From the NCBI GenBank assembly GCA_000440235.1, contig ALKQ01000044.1:62001-126000 (forward strand): a stretch of 64,000 bases of DNA, in the 5' to 3' direction. The notes under the pieces were generated by a model that saw nothing but the letters and a program-made list of their open reading frames with translations, was not told the origin of the DNA and did not search any database. The position numbers and the translations under genes are program-made. Positions 1 to 12,068 of the stretch are shown here, in pieces. Each line of letters opens with the position of its first letter. Position 1 is the stretch's first letter. Origin of the DNA: Streptococcus suis 10581 (GTDB lineage Bacteria; Bacillota; Bacilli; Lactobacillales; Streptococcaceae).

Positions 1-6
1 AGCAAT

Positions 7-37
7 AAACCCACTGGCTAATTAAGTCAGTGGGTTT
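7..37 (+). terminator. Rho-independent terminator of an upstream gene
   Basis: Ten-base perfect inverted repeat (arms 7-16 and 28-37) with an 11-base loop, followed by T residues on the plus strand. It would end a plus-strand gene lying left of the window. It may also serve the minus-strand phosphoesterase, although the minus-side T run is poorer. Confidence 0.75.
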
Positions 38-62
38 TTTGAATGATTAGAAAGAAGTGAAG

Positions 63-902
63 TTACGGATTAACAAGATCTACAATGATAATTTCTGGGC
101 GATTAAAGAATCTTGGTACTCGTGTAGATTCTTTGGCCAGACCCCTGCTTACAATAAAATACGAATTTTCAACTTCATATAAACCACCTGCATATTTCGG
201 AAGAAAACCTTGATTAGGCGCAAATACACCATTAACCAAATAAGGCACTCTCCATTGTCCTCCATGCGCATGACCAGATAACACTAAATCAAATCCATAC
301 TTTTGATAAGTATCAATTAGTTCTGGTCGGTGCGCTAGTAAAACTTGGAAGTCAGTGCTTATTTGCTTCCTTTTTATGTCTTCAAGTTGGTCTAGCAAAC
401 TCTCACTAGTATCATACTTTTGAAAATATTCAGGATCATCAATGCCTGAAATAGTGATGGACTGCCCCCTTACATCAACTCTACTACTATTTCCAGATAA
501 TACAACCACATTCTGTTGTCTCAGATGTTCCAGCATCTGATCATATCGATTACTCCATATTTCATGATTACCTGACACATAGTAAGTATGATTAAATTTT
601 CCTAGCCCGCTTAACAATTCTAGAGTTTTTCTGTCAGAAAGTTCATCATCAAAAATATCTCCACCCAATAAAATGATATCTGGCTTTTCTTTCTCTAATG
701 TTTCCAAGATTTGTATCTGGTTTTTACCGTAATTTGATGAGTGTAAATCAGTAATTAGAGCAAGTCTGATTGGCTGAGATATTTTGGGACTAACAAGCCT
801 GTAATGAGTTACTTGAAGCCGACTGTCAAAACCTAAAGCAAGAAAAATTAGGATACAAATAAAAACAAACCATCGTGGCTTAATATTTTTTAGTTTTTTC
901 AT
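63..902 (-). CDS. Membrane-anchored calcineurin-like metallophosphoesterase
   Basis: A 279-residue protein of the YkuE-like metallophosphoesterase family. A hydrophobic segment at about residues 10-25 acts as a membrane anchor, which should place the catalytic domain outside the membrane. The di-metal motifs appear in order: TDLH (D52, H54), GGDIFD (D82), GNHE (N112, H113), H191 and GHAHGG (H211, H213). Family members hydrolyse phosphomonoesters or phosphodiesters and some act on lipid-linked substrates; the substrate here cannot be inferred. The start has no Shine-Dalgarno sequence, and an extended -10 box lies only 10 bases upstream, so the mRNA may have almost no leader. It lies 51 bases downstream of lacX on the same strand. 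Confidence 0.88.
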   Translation of the reverse strand: MKKLKNIKPRWFVFICILIFLALGFDSRLQVTHYRLVSPKISQPIRLALITDLHSSNYGKNQIQILETLEKEKPDIILLGGDIFDDELSDRKTLELLSGLGKFNHTYYVSGNHEIWSNRYDQMLEHLRQQNVVVLSGNSSRVDVRGQSITISGIDDPEYFQKYDTSESLLDQLEDIKRKQISTDFQVLLAHRPELIDTYQKYGFDLVLSGHAHGGQWRVPYLVNGVFAPNQGFLPKYAGGLYEVENSYFIVSRGLAKESTRVPRFFNRPEIIIVDLVNP

Positions 903-912
903 TATTCGAACT

Positions 913-921
913 ATTTTACCA
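913..921 (-). promoter_or_regulatory. Extended -10 promoter close to the phosphoesterase start
   Basis: On the minus strand TGG precedes TAAAAT (plus coordinates 913-918), an extended -10 pattern. Only 10 bases separate it from the ATG. A clear -35 box is not visible. If used, the transcript would begin 0-5 bases before the start codon. Confidence 0.45.
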
Positions 922-953
922 AATTTCTGTAACGAACAAACATTTTCAAAAGG

Positions 954-1847
954 TTACTCAATAATAATATCAAAATATTTTGTATCAACCTCTTTTGGAG
1001 CAACATAGCTAATACTTCGTTTGGCATTGAAAATATCAGATTCTTCCAATGAAGTAGAGAGTCCGCTCCAAGGTTCTAATGCGATAAAGGGACTCTGATT
1101 TGTAGTTGACCAAATCACTAAATATGGAAAATCATCAAATGCAATCGAAAGTTTCTTCTGATGATTTTTTGATTTCAAGGTTACCTTTCGAGATGCTAAT
1201 TGATCCAATGTTATGGCATCATGCTCAAACAGTTTATAGAACAAGTCCAAGGTTTTTTGATTTCCCAAGAATGGCCGGCGGTCTCGCAGATCAAGTAAGC
1301 CAGTTTCTGGAAAACTTCTAGGTACTGTACAAGATTCTATTTTTTCAAATTCTAAATAATAGTCTTCATAACTCTCACCATCCAACAAGGGACAATTAAA
1401 ACCTGGGTGACCCCCAATAAAGTAAGGTAGCTTTCTATGTCCCTCAAGGTTTTTCACCCGATATTCAGTTCGAATTGTATTGCCAAGTAGTGAGTAGTTA
1501 ATGGAAAGTTCAAATTCAAAAGGGTAATTTTTTACAGTTTCCTCATTTGATGAAATAGAAAATTCCAAAGAGTTTTCAGTACTATTTACATTTTTGAACA
1601 GCATTTTTCTCACAAGTCCATGCCTTGGAATTGTGCCTGTAAATGTCGGTCTTTCTGCAGGTTCATAGATAGCCCAATCATTTCGTAAACTTCCACAAAT
1701 AGGAAATAGAACTGGTGCTTGACCGCTCCAATAGGTCGGATCTCCTTGCCAAAGATACTCGATACCATCCTTGTCTTTAATAGAAATAATTTGCCCACCT
1801 AATTCAGAAAATTGTACTGTTAAGTTCTCATTTTTTAATTCGAGCAT
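954..1847 (-). CDS. lacX: LacX, aldose 1-epimerase family protein
   Basis: A 297-residue galactose-mutarotase-like protein. Family landmarks are the PRHGLVR segment (about residue 75), GGHPGF (about residue 145) with the conserved histidine, and a C-terminal ALEPW segment. LacX is the usual last gene of streptococcal and lactococcal lac operons. It presumably interconverts anomers of galactose or a phosphorylated sugar; the exact substrate is not established for the family. It follows lacG after a hairpin at 1872-1904, so its expression may be reduced relative to lacG. The start is preceded by a GGGAGG-type ribosome site. Confidence 0.9.
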   Translation of the reverse strand: MLELKNENLTVQFSELGGQIISIKDKDGIEYLWQGDPTYWSGQAPVLFPICGSLRNDWAIYEPAERPTFTGTIPRHGLVRKMLFKNVNSTENSLEFSISSNEETVKNYPFEFELSINYSLLGNTIRTEYRVKNLEGHRKLPYFIGGHPGFNCPLLDGESYEDYYLEFEKIESCTVPRSFPETGLLDLRDRRPFLGNQKTLDLFYKLFEHDAITLDQLASRKVTLKSKNHQKKLSIAFDDFPYLVIWSTTNQSPFIALEPWSGLSTSLEESDIFNAKRSISYVAPKEVDTKYFDIIIE

Positions 1848-1871
1848 AAAAACTGCCTCCCTTATATGAAA

Positions 1872-1904
1872 ACAAGGACGCTAACTTGAGCTAAGCATCC
1901 TTGT
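1872..1904 (-). terminator. Hairpin between lacG and lacX
   Basis: Ten-base arms (1872-1881 and 1895-1904, one G-U pair) directly after the lacG stop, followed on the minus strand by TTTTC. It is probably a partial terminator or mRNA-stability element, since lacX lies just downstream without an obvious promoter. Confidence 0.65.
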
Positions 1905-1911
1905 ATTAGTT

Positions 1912-5230
<3,319 letters not shown>

Positions 5231-5231
<1 letters not shown>

Positions 5232-5548
5232 TACTTATCACCTCGTTTGTAAAGTTCAATCATATGACTCATCATATCTTTCAATAATAATGTCGTCATG
5301 AGATGGTCTTGACCATGCATGAGCGTCACACTAAAGGCTAAATCCTCACCAGCCGCTTCTTTCTGTAACAAACTTGTCTGAGCATGATGGGCTTCAACAA
5401 TACAAGCATTGGCAGCTTCAACTAGTTCTTCTGCTTTTGCGTAATCACCTTTTTGAGCAGCAGCCAGTGCCTCCATCAAACGAGAACGAGCATCGCCAGC
5501 GAATGCAACAATCTCAAAACCTAATAAAGTAATTTCTTCTCTGTTCAT
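5231..5548 (-). CDS. lacF: Lactose-specific PTS EIIA component LacF
   Basis: A 105-residue cytoplasmic EIIA protein of the lactose/cellobiose PTS family at full length. The phosphorylated histidine lies in the MHGQDHLM motif (H78). It passes phosphate from HPr to the EIIB domain of LacE. A TAGGAGG-type ribosome site precedes the start. It sits between a BOX-like repeat and lacE, in the order lacT-lacF-lacE-lacG. Confidence 0.97.
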
Positions 5549-5572
5549 AATATGAACCTCCTATTTTTTATG

Positions 5573-5674
5573 TACTCAATGGAAATACCATTCAGACTAG
5601 GCGACGAAAACGTAGATAGAACTAAAGTTCATCAAGTTGAGGCAACAACGTCTGAATTGGATTTACGAAGAGTA
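5573..5674. repeat. BOX-like intergenic repeat, copy 1
   Basis: A 102-bp element with the outer ends TACTCAATG and CGAAGAGTA, matching the outer ends of pneumococcal BOX elements. Two other copies of exactly the same length lie at 25381-25482 and 33874-33975. This copy is more diverged near its left end. It separates lacT from lacF. Confidence 0.75.
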
Positions 5675-5678
5675 TGAT

Positions 5679-6512
5679 TTACAACAACCGTTGAATATGT
5701 AACACAATATAAAACCTTTCACTATCATTTACTGGCTCATCAACCAATGATGTAATCATCTCAAAAATCTGACTTCCAACCTGATGGGCTCTTGGATTCT
5801 GGAGCTTGATGTACTGTTCCAAACTAGCAATCGATTCATTTGACTGATGGGATCTATCTAAGTAATTCAGAAAATAGGACAAATGAATCATAAAGCGATC
5901 GTAAAAATTGCTATTTTCTTTTGAGCGTCTAATCCCATTATCTATCAAAATTTGTTCAACCTCAGCAATAATTTTCTTACTGATGTCATGTTCTTCATTT
6001 GTGGGATGAATTGTTTCACCCTTTGCATTGATTAAGTGAAGTGCAATTTTACCAATCTCATCATTTGGAAAATCATTTAGCAACTTTTCACGAAACATAG
6101 CTAAGGCTTCACGCGCCATTTTATATTCCAATGGATATTCGGCTGAAATATTGGGTAGCCTACTTTCTTGATAAGTATTCTTTAAAACCGCCTGATATGC
6201 ACAATAAATATGATCTGTCAGTGTCACATATAGATATTCTTGTACAGGGTAATGATAAGTTTCTACCAGATGATTGATGACCGTGTAGGTTGCAGAAATA
6301 AAATCTAAGGGAATATCTTTTAATAAGGTCAGAAAATTTTCTTTGGCTTCATCATTTTTTAGCGAAAAGATATTTTCTATCTTATCCTTAACAATTAAAT
6401 CCCCTTTCTTCTTTTGAAAGGTTATACCTAATCCCATCACGACTGCCTGTTCCCCATGTTCATTTTTCACCAGGGCAGCGTTATTATTTAGTGACTGTAT
6501 AATCCTAAACAT
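5679..6512 (-). CDS. lacT: LacT, BglG-family transcriptional antiterminator
   Basis: A 277-residue RNA-binding antiterminator. It has an N-terminal CAT RNA-binding domain (about 1-55, with NNNAALV and GLGITFQKKKGD) and two PRD domains (about 65-170 and 172-277) that are phosphorylated by the PTS. It should bind the target RNA at 6540-6591 and allow transcription into lacTFEGX when lactose is being imported. It has its own promoter with a cre-like site at 6639-6674. The start lies close to the antiterminator hairpin, with a GGAGGGATAT ribosome site. Confidence 0.95.
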   Translation of the reverse strand: MFRIIQSLNNNAALVKNEHGEQAVVMGLGITFQKKKGDLIVKDKIENIFSLKNDEAKENFLTLLKDIPLDFISATYTVINHLVETYHYPVQEYLYVTLTDHIYCAYQAVLKNTYQESRLPNISAEYPLEYKMAREALAMFREKLLNDFPNDEIGKIALHLINAKGETIHPTNEEHDISKKIIAEVEQILIDNGIRRSKENSNFYDRFMIHLSYFLNYLDRSHQSNESIASLEQYIKLQNPRAHQVGSQIFEMITSLVDEPVNDSERFYIVLHIQRLL

Positions 6513-6539
6513 ATATCCCTCCTATATTTTTAAGCAAAA

Positions 6540-6591
6540 AAGACTACAAACAAACCGAGAATATCCTACTCTCAAATCCATTTGTAGTCTT
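6540..6591 (-). promoter_or_regulatory. LacT target: RAT-like sequence and terminator
   Basis: Eleven-base perfect arms (6540-6550 and 6581-6591) followed on the minus strand by a T run make a rho-independent terminator in the lacT leader. Between the arms lies a sequence beginning GGATTTGAGAG and ending TTCTCGGTTTG, resembling a ribonucleic antiterminator target with its GGATT start. Binding by dephosphorylated LacT would block terminator formation. Confidence 0.85.
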
Positions 6592-6638
6592 GCCTAATCG
6601 AATTAGTTACAATCCACTCTATTCTTGCTGATGAGATT

Positions 6639-6674
6639 ATTATAGCATATTCTCAGAAAATGTAAACCCTTTCT
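6639..6674 (-). promoter_or_regulatory. lacT promoter with overlapping cre-like site
   Basis: On the minus strand a TTTACA -35 (plus 6661-6666), a 16-base spacer and a TATAAT -10 (6639-6644). A cre-like sequence, TGTAAACCCTTTCT on the plus strand (6661-6674, two mismatches to the CcpA consensus), overlaps the -35. This fits catabolite repression of lacTFEGX. Confidence 0.8.
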
Positions 6675-6699
6675 TTTAAGAAAATGGTTGATTTTTCAA

Positions 6700-7677
6700 T
6701 TATTTTTCTAGCCAAGAAGTTGCTGTTTGAGACAAGACTGCATCAAGTCCCTCAATATTTTCACGACCAACAGTACGTAACCATTCACGCGCAGCTTCTT
6801 CACCTTGTTCAATATAGACTGGCACAACACCCGCCCACGTCGCACGACCACAGAGAACACCGTTAAATTTAGCACCTGCTTCATGTGCAAACACTAGTGT
6901 ATCTTGGAAAAGCTTGGCAGAAACACCTGCACTTAGATAAATGTATGGCAAATGAGTTGATGCTTCTTGTTGACGGAAATATTCGGCTGCTTCTTCTTTT
7001 GTATAGACGACTTCCCCTGTTCCAAAGCCTTCTACAAAATTCATGTTCACAGGTACTTCTACCTTGAGAACATCTACTCCAAAGCGTTCATCCGAAAATA
7101 CTTTCATAGCCTCATTTACTTTTCGAGGTTTGACTTTTGCAAATTCCACACTGGCATTGTCTTCAATCGTTTCATCATAGCTCAAAATTTCCAAGAAGAA
7201 TGGTAAACCTTCTGCCTGACATTCTGAACCCAAGCGTTCAATATAGGCATGTTTTTGAAGATTGACGTATGGATCACCATCAACGTCATAGTAGAGTAGA
7301 AACTTAATCGCATCTGCCCCTTCTTCTTTTAGTCGTTTTACAGACCACTCTACTAAGCAATCTGGTAATCGACTAGTAGAGCTGGTATCATAGCCAGTTT
7401 TTTCATAAGCCAAAAGCAAACCGCACTGTTCGTCACGGGCGCGTGATGCTGGCAAACCAAATTCAGGATCTAACAGAATTGAGGAAGAAAACTGTGTTAA
7501 TTCTTCTGAAACTAGTTTCTTTAGTTCTTCCATCTGCTCCACAGTAGGTTCTTCTGTCTGATGTTTTGCCATCATTTTTTTCAGGGCTCCACGTTGGTCA
7601 AAAGCTAAAGCTGAAATAATACCTGCTTCATTGCTTACTTTTTCCATGTACTTTCTTTTATCTGCTATTACTACCAT
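6700..7677 (-). CDS. lacD: Tagatose-1,6-bisphosphate aldolase LacD
   Basis: A 325-residue class I aldolase, the usual LacD length. It splits tagatose-1,6-bisphosphate into dihydroxyacetone phosphate and glyceraldehyde-3-phosphate. Family blocks are [11 protein letters not shown] (about 20-30), [14 protein letters not shown] and LKVEVPVN with the Schiff-base lysine region. The start at 7677 is preceded by GAGGAGG lying inside the end of lacC; the seven extra upstream codons would overlap that ribosome site. Only one base separates it from the lacC stop, so the two are tightly coupled. In some streptococci a LacD paralogue also acts as a regulator, which cannot be judged here. Confidence 0.96.
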   Translation of the reverse strand: MVVIADKRKYMEKVSNEAGIISALAFDQRGALKKMMAKHQTEEPTVEQMEELKKLVSEELTQFSSSILLDPEFGLPASRARDEQCGLLLAYEKTGYDTSSTSRLPDCLVEWSVKRLKEEGADAIKFLLYYDVDGDPYVNLQKHAYIERLGSECQAEGLPFFLEILSYDETIEDNASVEFAKVKPRKVNEAMKVFSDERFGVDVLKVEVPVNMNFVEGFGTGEVVYTKEEAAEYFRQQEASTHLPYIYLSAGVSAKLFQDTLVFAHEAGAKFNGVLCGRATWAGVVPVYIEQGEEAAREWLRTVGRENIEGLDAVLSQTATSWLEK

Positions 7678-7678
7678 A

Positions 7679-8611
7679 TTATACCTCCTCGACTTCAATT
7701 TGAGAATACAATAATTCTGAATGTTCTAAGTTAACATAACCTGTCTGTTCTTCCTGGGCATTTAACATGCCTAAAACATTAGCATTTTTTAATAATTCTG
7801 CATCAGGTAAAGCATGTACCAAACCTGCTGCAATACCTGCAACAGTTGAATCTCCTGATCCCACTGGATTGACGACTTTGATTTTTGGAATTCTGACACG
7901 ATAGAACTTATCATTGTGCTTGGCAAAAGCCCCCTGTGCCCCTAATGAGACAACTATCCAATCAATTCCTTGGAAAAGTTGACCAGACAAAACTGATTTC
8001 AACTCTTGAATATCATCAGTAACTTCTTTACCAATCAGTTGTGATAACTCCTCTGTATTCGGCTTAATAACTGTCGGCTTCTGCTGGCTTTCTAAAACGT
8101 TTTTCAGCGCCTCACCAGAACAATCCAAAACAACAGCTACACCGTATTTTTTACAAAGTTCTACAATCTCAACATAATAATTGCTAGCAAGTCCCTTAGG
8201 CAAACTTCCTGAAATAACAACTACATCTACATTGTTCAGAATGATTTCAAGGTGTTCGATAAAATTCAAGGCTTCATGTTCTTGAATAGTTGGGCCTTGT
8301 TCTAAAATCTCCGTCTGTTGTCCATCGTGAAGAACCGCAATACAGTTACGTGTTTCGCTCCCAATTTCCACAAAGGAGTTTTTGATAGCATTTCGAGTGA
8401 GTTGTTTCTTGATATAGCTTCCAATCTCACCGCCAATAAAGCCTGTTGCTACAACATCTTCACCGATTTGTTTCAAAACTCGTGTGACATTAAGCCCCTT
8501 ACCGCCAGCTGTTTTTTGAACTTTTTCTACTCGATTGACCGTATCCAAATGAAAGGTATCCAATTGATAGGCAATATCAACTGACGGATTTAAAGTGATT
8601 GTCAAAATCAT
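7679..8611 (-). CDS. lacC: Tagatose-6-phosphate kinase LacC
   Basis: A 310-residue PfkB-family sugar kinase that phosphorylates tagatose-6-phosphate with ATP. The first PfkB signature is [11 protein letters not shown] (about 37-47). The second, [13 protein letters not shown] (about 245-257), carries the catalytic aspartate. It lies between lacB and lacD, nine bases after lacB. The start follows a GGAGGCTC-type ribosome site. Confidence 0.96.
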   Translation of the reverse strand: MILTITLNPSVDIAYQLDTFHLDTVNRVEKVQKTAGGKGLNVTRVLKQIGEDVVATGFIGGEIGSYIKKQLTRNAIKNSFVEIGSETRNCIAVLHDGQQTEILEQGPTIQEHEALNFIEHLEIILNNVDVVVISGSLPKGLASNYYVEIVELCKKYGVAVVLDCSGEALKNVLESQQKPTVIKPNTEELSQLIGKEVTDDIQELKSVLSGQLFQGIDWIVVSLGAQGAFAKHNDKFYRVRIPKIKVVNPVGSGDSTVAGIAAGLVHALPDAELLKNANVLGMLNAQEEQTGYVNLEHSELLYSQIEVEEV

Positions 8612-8620
8612 GTGAGCCTC

Positions 8621-9139
<519 letters not shown>

Positions 9140-9162
9140 TTATTCTCCTTTGATTACAACAA

Positions 9163-9585
9163 TTAGCACATTTTATTTAGCATATCAACACGAATTTGGT
9201 GACGGCCGCCATCATACTCACCTTCAACAAATCCTTTAACGATATTTTTAGCAATTCCTTCTCCTACAATCTCACTACCGATTGTAATAATACGCGAATT
9301 GTTGTGTCCTCTTGTCATATAGGCAGAACGTTCGTCTGAAACTTCTGCAGCGATCATGCCTTTGACTTTAGTTGCGGTCATAAATGGACCAACACCATAA
9401 GCATCAATCACAATGCCAAGATTTCCTTCCTCTTGATTAACTTCTGCAACTACTGCCAAAGTTGTATCAACAAAATCACTTCCATCACTGACATCTTTAA
9501 AGTCATATGATTTTTCTAGCAAATAATCTTTAATAACGTCTTTTAGTTTTGAGCCCGCTGGATCAGCACCGATAATGATTGTCAT
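9163..9585 (-). CDS. lacA: Galactose-6-phosphate isomerase subunit LacA
   Basis: A 140-residue partner of LacB and the first structural gene of the operon. The start motif [15 protein letters not shown] and the [13 protein letters not shown] block are typical of LacA, which lacks the cysteine seen in LacB. A consensus promoter lies about 100 bases upstream. Confidence 0.96.
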   Translation of the reverse strand: MTIIIGADPAGSKLKDVIKDYLLEKSYDFKDVSDGSDFVDTTLAVVAEVNQEEGNLGIVIDAYGVGPFMTATKVKGMIAAEVSDERSAYMTRGHNNSRIITIGSEIVGEGIAKNIVKGFVEGEYDGGRHQIRVDMLNKMC

Positions 9586-9656
9586 AACCTATCTCCTAAC
9601 AAAAATAGAAAGTTGTAGCCATATTTGGCAGAAAATCTTTGTTTTGCAAAACTTAG

Positions 9657-9676
9657 AAAAAGCGTTTTCGCTTTTT
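9657..9676. promoter_or_regulatory. Palindrome with partial cre in the lacA leader
   Basis: Perfect 8-base arms around a four-base centre (9657-9664 and 9669-9676), about 10-30 bases downstream of the lac -10 box. The core resembles a cre site with three mismatches. It could be a CcpA roadblock site or a leader hairpin; the sequence alone does not separate these. Confidence 0.4.
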
Positions 9677-9684
9677 ATGTTTAA

Positions 9685-9713
9685 ATTATACAACCAAACA
9701 AACACAAAGTCAA
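9685..9713 (-). promoter_or_regulatory. lacABCD promoter
   Basis: On the minus strand TTGACT (plus 9708-9713), a 17-base spacer and TATAAT (9685-9690). The spacer and upstream DNA contain repeated TGTTTGTTT and TGTTTATTT-like words of the kind bound by DeoR-family repressors such as LacR. Confidence 0.88.
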
Positions 9714-9757
9714 CATATTTTGTTTTATTTTTGTTTATTTTTTTCGTATACAAACAA

Positions 9758-9783
9758 AAAACCAACATTCCGCTGTTGGTTTT
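9758..9783 (-). terminator. lacR terminator
   Basis: Perfect 10-base arms (9758-9767 and 9774-9783) with a T run on the minus strand, 8 bases after the lacR stop. It shows that lacR is transcribed separately from lacABCD. Confidence 0.9.
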
Positions 9784-9790
9784 GATAACT

Positions 9791-10558
9791 TTATGATTTT
9801 GTAGTGATAATTTCGATGTGGTTACTTAATAATTGGTAATTTTCATCCTTTGCATCCATATCGGTCACTAGAGCAGTTACATCATGCAAATCACAAAAGG
9901 AAGTAAAATCATCTTTTCCAATTTTCGAGGCATCCAGCAGTAGATATTTTTCTAAAGAATGCTTAATGGCAATATTTTGCGTATAGGCTTCCGCTAAGGT
10001 TGAGGTCATGACATCAGTTCCCTTAAGTCCGTTACCTGAAAAGAAAATTTTGCTGAATCGCATTTTTTCTAAACTTGTATTGGTAATTTCTCCTACAAAA
10101 GATTCTGTCACTTGGCGATATTCTCCCCCCAAGAGAAAGACTTGAAAATCCTCAGTCTTCTTTTGTGATAAGATGGTAAAAACAGGCATACAGTTTGTGA
10201 TGACTGTTAGGCGAGGATTTTTAATGGCCTCAGCCAGAAAGGCCACTGTTGTTCCTGGACCTAAAAATACCGTGTCTCCATCTTCTATCAGTTGTGCAGC
10301 TCTTTCTGCTATCTCTTGCTTGGCTTCCTTATTCTGAATGTGTTTCTCAGAATGGGAATATTCCCGATATTGAAAAGCCTTATTACTTCTAGCACCGCCG
10401 TGGATTTTTGTTAAGACACCTTGCTCTTCCAATTCAATAAAATCACGTCGCACAGTCATATCAGTAACATTTAGCAATTCAACAATCTCAGAAATTCGAA
10501 CTGTGCCTTTTTTGTTTACCAATCGTGTAATTTCTTCTAGTCGTTCTCGTTTATTCAT
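9791..10558 (-). CDS. lacR: LacR, DeoR-family repressor of the lac operon
   Basis: A 255-residue DeoR-family regulator. The N-terminal winged helix-turn-helix (about 5-55) contains [20 protein letters not shown]. The C-terminal sugar-phosphate sensor domain contains [13 protein letters not shown] and LLDASKIGK. It should repress lacABCD and be released by tagatose-6-phosphate. The position upstream of lacA and the TGTTTNNTT-type repeats in that promoter support this. Confidence 0.92.
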   Translation of the reverse strand: MNKRERLEEITRLVNKKGTVRISEIVELLNVTDMTVRRDFIELEEQGVLTKIHGGARSNKAFQYREYSHSEKHIQNKEAKQEIAERAAQLIEDGDTVFLGPGTTVAFLAEAIKNPRLTVITNCMPVFTILSQKKTEDFQVFLLGGEYRQVTESFVGEITNTSLEKMRFSKIFFSGNGLKGTDVMTSTLAEAYTQNIAIKHSLEKYLLLDASKIGKDDFTSFCDLHDVTALVTDMDAKDENYQLLSNHIEIITTKS

Positions 10559-10636
10559 GTTTAATCCTTTGTTGTTTTTTTACATTATATCAAAAATAAG
10601 CAAGAATATGTTGGATTTTTGAACATTTGTTCAATA

Positions 10637-10882
10637 TTATTTTTTAGTTGTATTTTTGTATAAACGAGAAGACTTCAGAATATAATGACTTTCATTTTGG
10701 GAATCATTTTTAAATACAATAACTCCTTGTTTGGTGTATTCTCCAACTACATCAGCATTACTATCTAAAATTTGCATTGTTACATTATTTACTTTATATC
10801 TTTGCTTATTAAATAAAATCTCATTATCTTTAAACTGAATTTTTTTAGATTCATCAACATTTTTTATACTTCTATTTTCCAC
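10637..10882 (-). pseudogene. Probable 5'-truncated remnant of a small secreted protein
   Basis: An 81-codon frame that must start at GTG to be a gene. A good ribosome site (GAGGAG) lies 17 bases too far upstream and leads instead into ATG-TAT-stop in another frame. The frame stays open for roughly 23 codons upstream (reading VALFVHKNFRGDYVLAN) with no start codon. That stretch looks like the end of a signal peptide followed by a mature domain, so an N-terminus appears to have been lost. No family was recognised. It could also be a short functional GTG-started gene. Confidence 0.35.
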
Positions 10883-10976
10883 ATTGGCTAATACATAATC
10901 TCCTCTAAAATTTTTATGAACAAAAAGGGCAACGGAAAAATTGCAGGTCTTGTTATTGGCTTGACTTTAACTTCAC

Positions 10977-11591
10977 TCATCTGGGCGAAGTTTTTTGATT
11001 TATGATTTCCGTAAAACGATGGGTAAATTGGGCGGTCATTCCCCAGATATTTTCTGGTAGATTTTCATAAAATGGAACGGAGCGTTTGTGATGACTGAAA
11101 GGATAGTCAACCCCACCTCTCAAACGTTCAAAGGGAAAGTCACAATCTGGGACAATCTGTGAATCCAGTTGATAATAGACAGGGGACGTTTTCAACAAGG
11201 TTTCTAGTGGGACTGTAAAGAATCGAGCTACTTCATCATTCGGTTGAAGGGTCTGCCAGTCCAAGTGAAGTCGACCGACAAAACAGCGAATCGTCGAGCG
11301 TCCAAAAACTAGATAATCGATTTCTCCCAGCAACTCAATTTGTTCCTGTTGAATGTCAAGTTCTTCGATAACCTCACGAATGGCTGCTTCTTCTGCTGTC
11401 TCGCCTTCATCAATTCCGCCACCTGGAAAGGAAACTTCTCCCGGTTGAGAAATGGACTCGCTCCGAATCTCATATAAGACCTGCCACTGATTGTCTGACC
11501 AGACTAAGGGCAAGAAGACTGCATAAGAACGTTTTTCACCTAATGGCTGGGGCTGATAGTCTTTCAATAATACCTGCAATTGATCAGTCAT
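10977..11591 (-). CDS. NUDIX hydrolase, CoA-pyrophosphatase type
   Basis: A 204-residue NUDIX protein. The Nudix box reads GGIDEGETAEEAAIREVIEE (about residues 57-76), and the preceding SQPGEVSFPGGG matches the UPF0035 extension of coenzyme A diphosphatases such as NudL/YeaB. It probably hydrolyses CoA or related dinucleotides to limit CoA pools. It has its own promoter at 11624-11652 and an AAGGAG ribosome site. Confidence 0.88.
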   Translation of the reverse strand: MTDQLQVLLKDYQPQPLGEKRSYAVFLPLVWSDNQWQVLYEIRSESISQPGEVSFPGGGIDEGETAEEAAIREVIEELDIQQEQIELLGEIDYLVFGRSTIRCFVGRLHLDWQTLQPNDEVARFFTVPLETLLKTSPVYYQLDSQIVPDCDFPFERLRGGVDYPFSHHKRSVPFYENLPENIWGMTAQFTHRFTEIINQKTSPR

Positions 11592-11623
11592 GGCAACTCC
11601 TTACTAACTAGTGATTTACGTTT

Positions 11624-11652
11624 ATTTTAACGAATTTTGTGGCATCTGGCAA
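11624..11652 (-). promoter_or_regulatory. Promoter of the NUDIX hydrolase
   Basis: On the minus strand TTGCCA (plus 11647-11652), a 17-base spacer and TAAAAT (11624-11629), about 33 bases upstream of the start codon. Confidence 0.7.
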
Positions 11653-11687
11653 GAACTTTGTCTAGATATAGCCGAACGAATTTGCTT

Positions 11688-11879
11688 TCATACCCGGAAC
11701 CGAGGTACAGACAGTATAAGAATAGGGATTCCCGCATCACTCAACTGCTCTGCCAAGACCTTTAAGGTCACTGTCTTCCCTGTACCTGTCGCACCTGCGA
11801 TGATTCCATGGCGATTGAGCCGCTTGAGCTGCATCTCCGCTCGACTGCTTCCATAACCAAAAGCAATAACATCTGACAT
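11688..11879 (-). pseudogene. Truncated HerA-like ATPase fragment
   Basis: A 63-codon fragment whose first 52 residues match the start of HerA/DUF853-type helicase-like ATPases, including a Walker A motif GATGTGKT (about residues 28-35). Full proteins have about 500 residues and continue from LSDAGIP into the VKGD region. Here the sequence changes abruptly after LSDAGIP and stops. It is a deletion remnant with its start and an AGAGG ribosome site intact. Confidence 0.75.
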
Positions 11880-11989
11880 ATTCTAGCCTCTTTTCCGATT
11901 TTTTCTAGCTTTACTGTAGCATAACTTTTAAGAAAATAGCAGAGCAGACAACCGAATCATCTCAATATCCATAAAACAAAAAAGAAAAA

Positions 11990-12005
11990 CCCGATAGCAA
12001 TCGAG
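11990..12005 (-). terminator. Terminator downstream of the glycerol facilitator
   Basis: Six-base arms (11990-11995 and 12000-12005, one G-U) with a 4-base loop, followed by TTTTTCTTTTTT on the minus strand, about 65 bases after the gene. Confidence 0.65.
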
Positions 12006-12068
12006 CTTAAAATTAAGATAACATCTACTTTTTTTAAAGCAATTCACATATCGAGTTTATTCTATATA

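Noticed and set aside
10916..11005. 29-codon plus-strand frame resembling a signal peptide (MNKKGNGKIAGLVIGLTLTS)
   Set aside because: It lacks a ribosome site, stops after 29 codons and overlaps the end of the NUDIX gene and a remnant. Probably accidental.
11990..12005. CRISPR array or tandem repeats
   Set aside because: No regularly spaced direct repeats were seen here or elsewhere in the window; this is a simple terminator hairpin.
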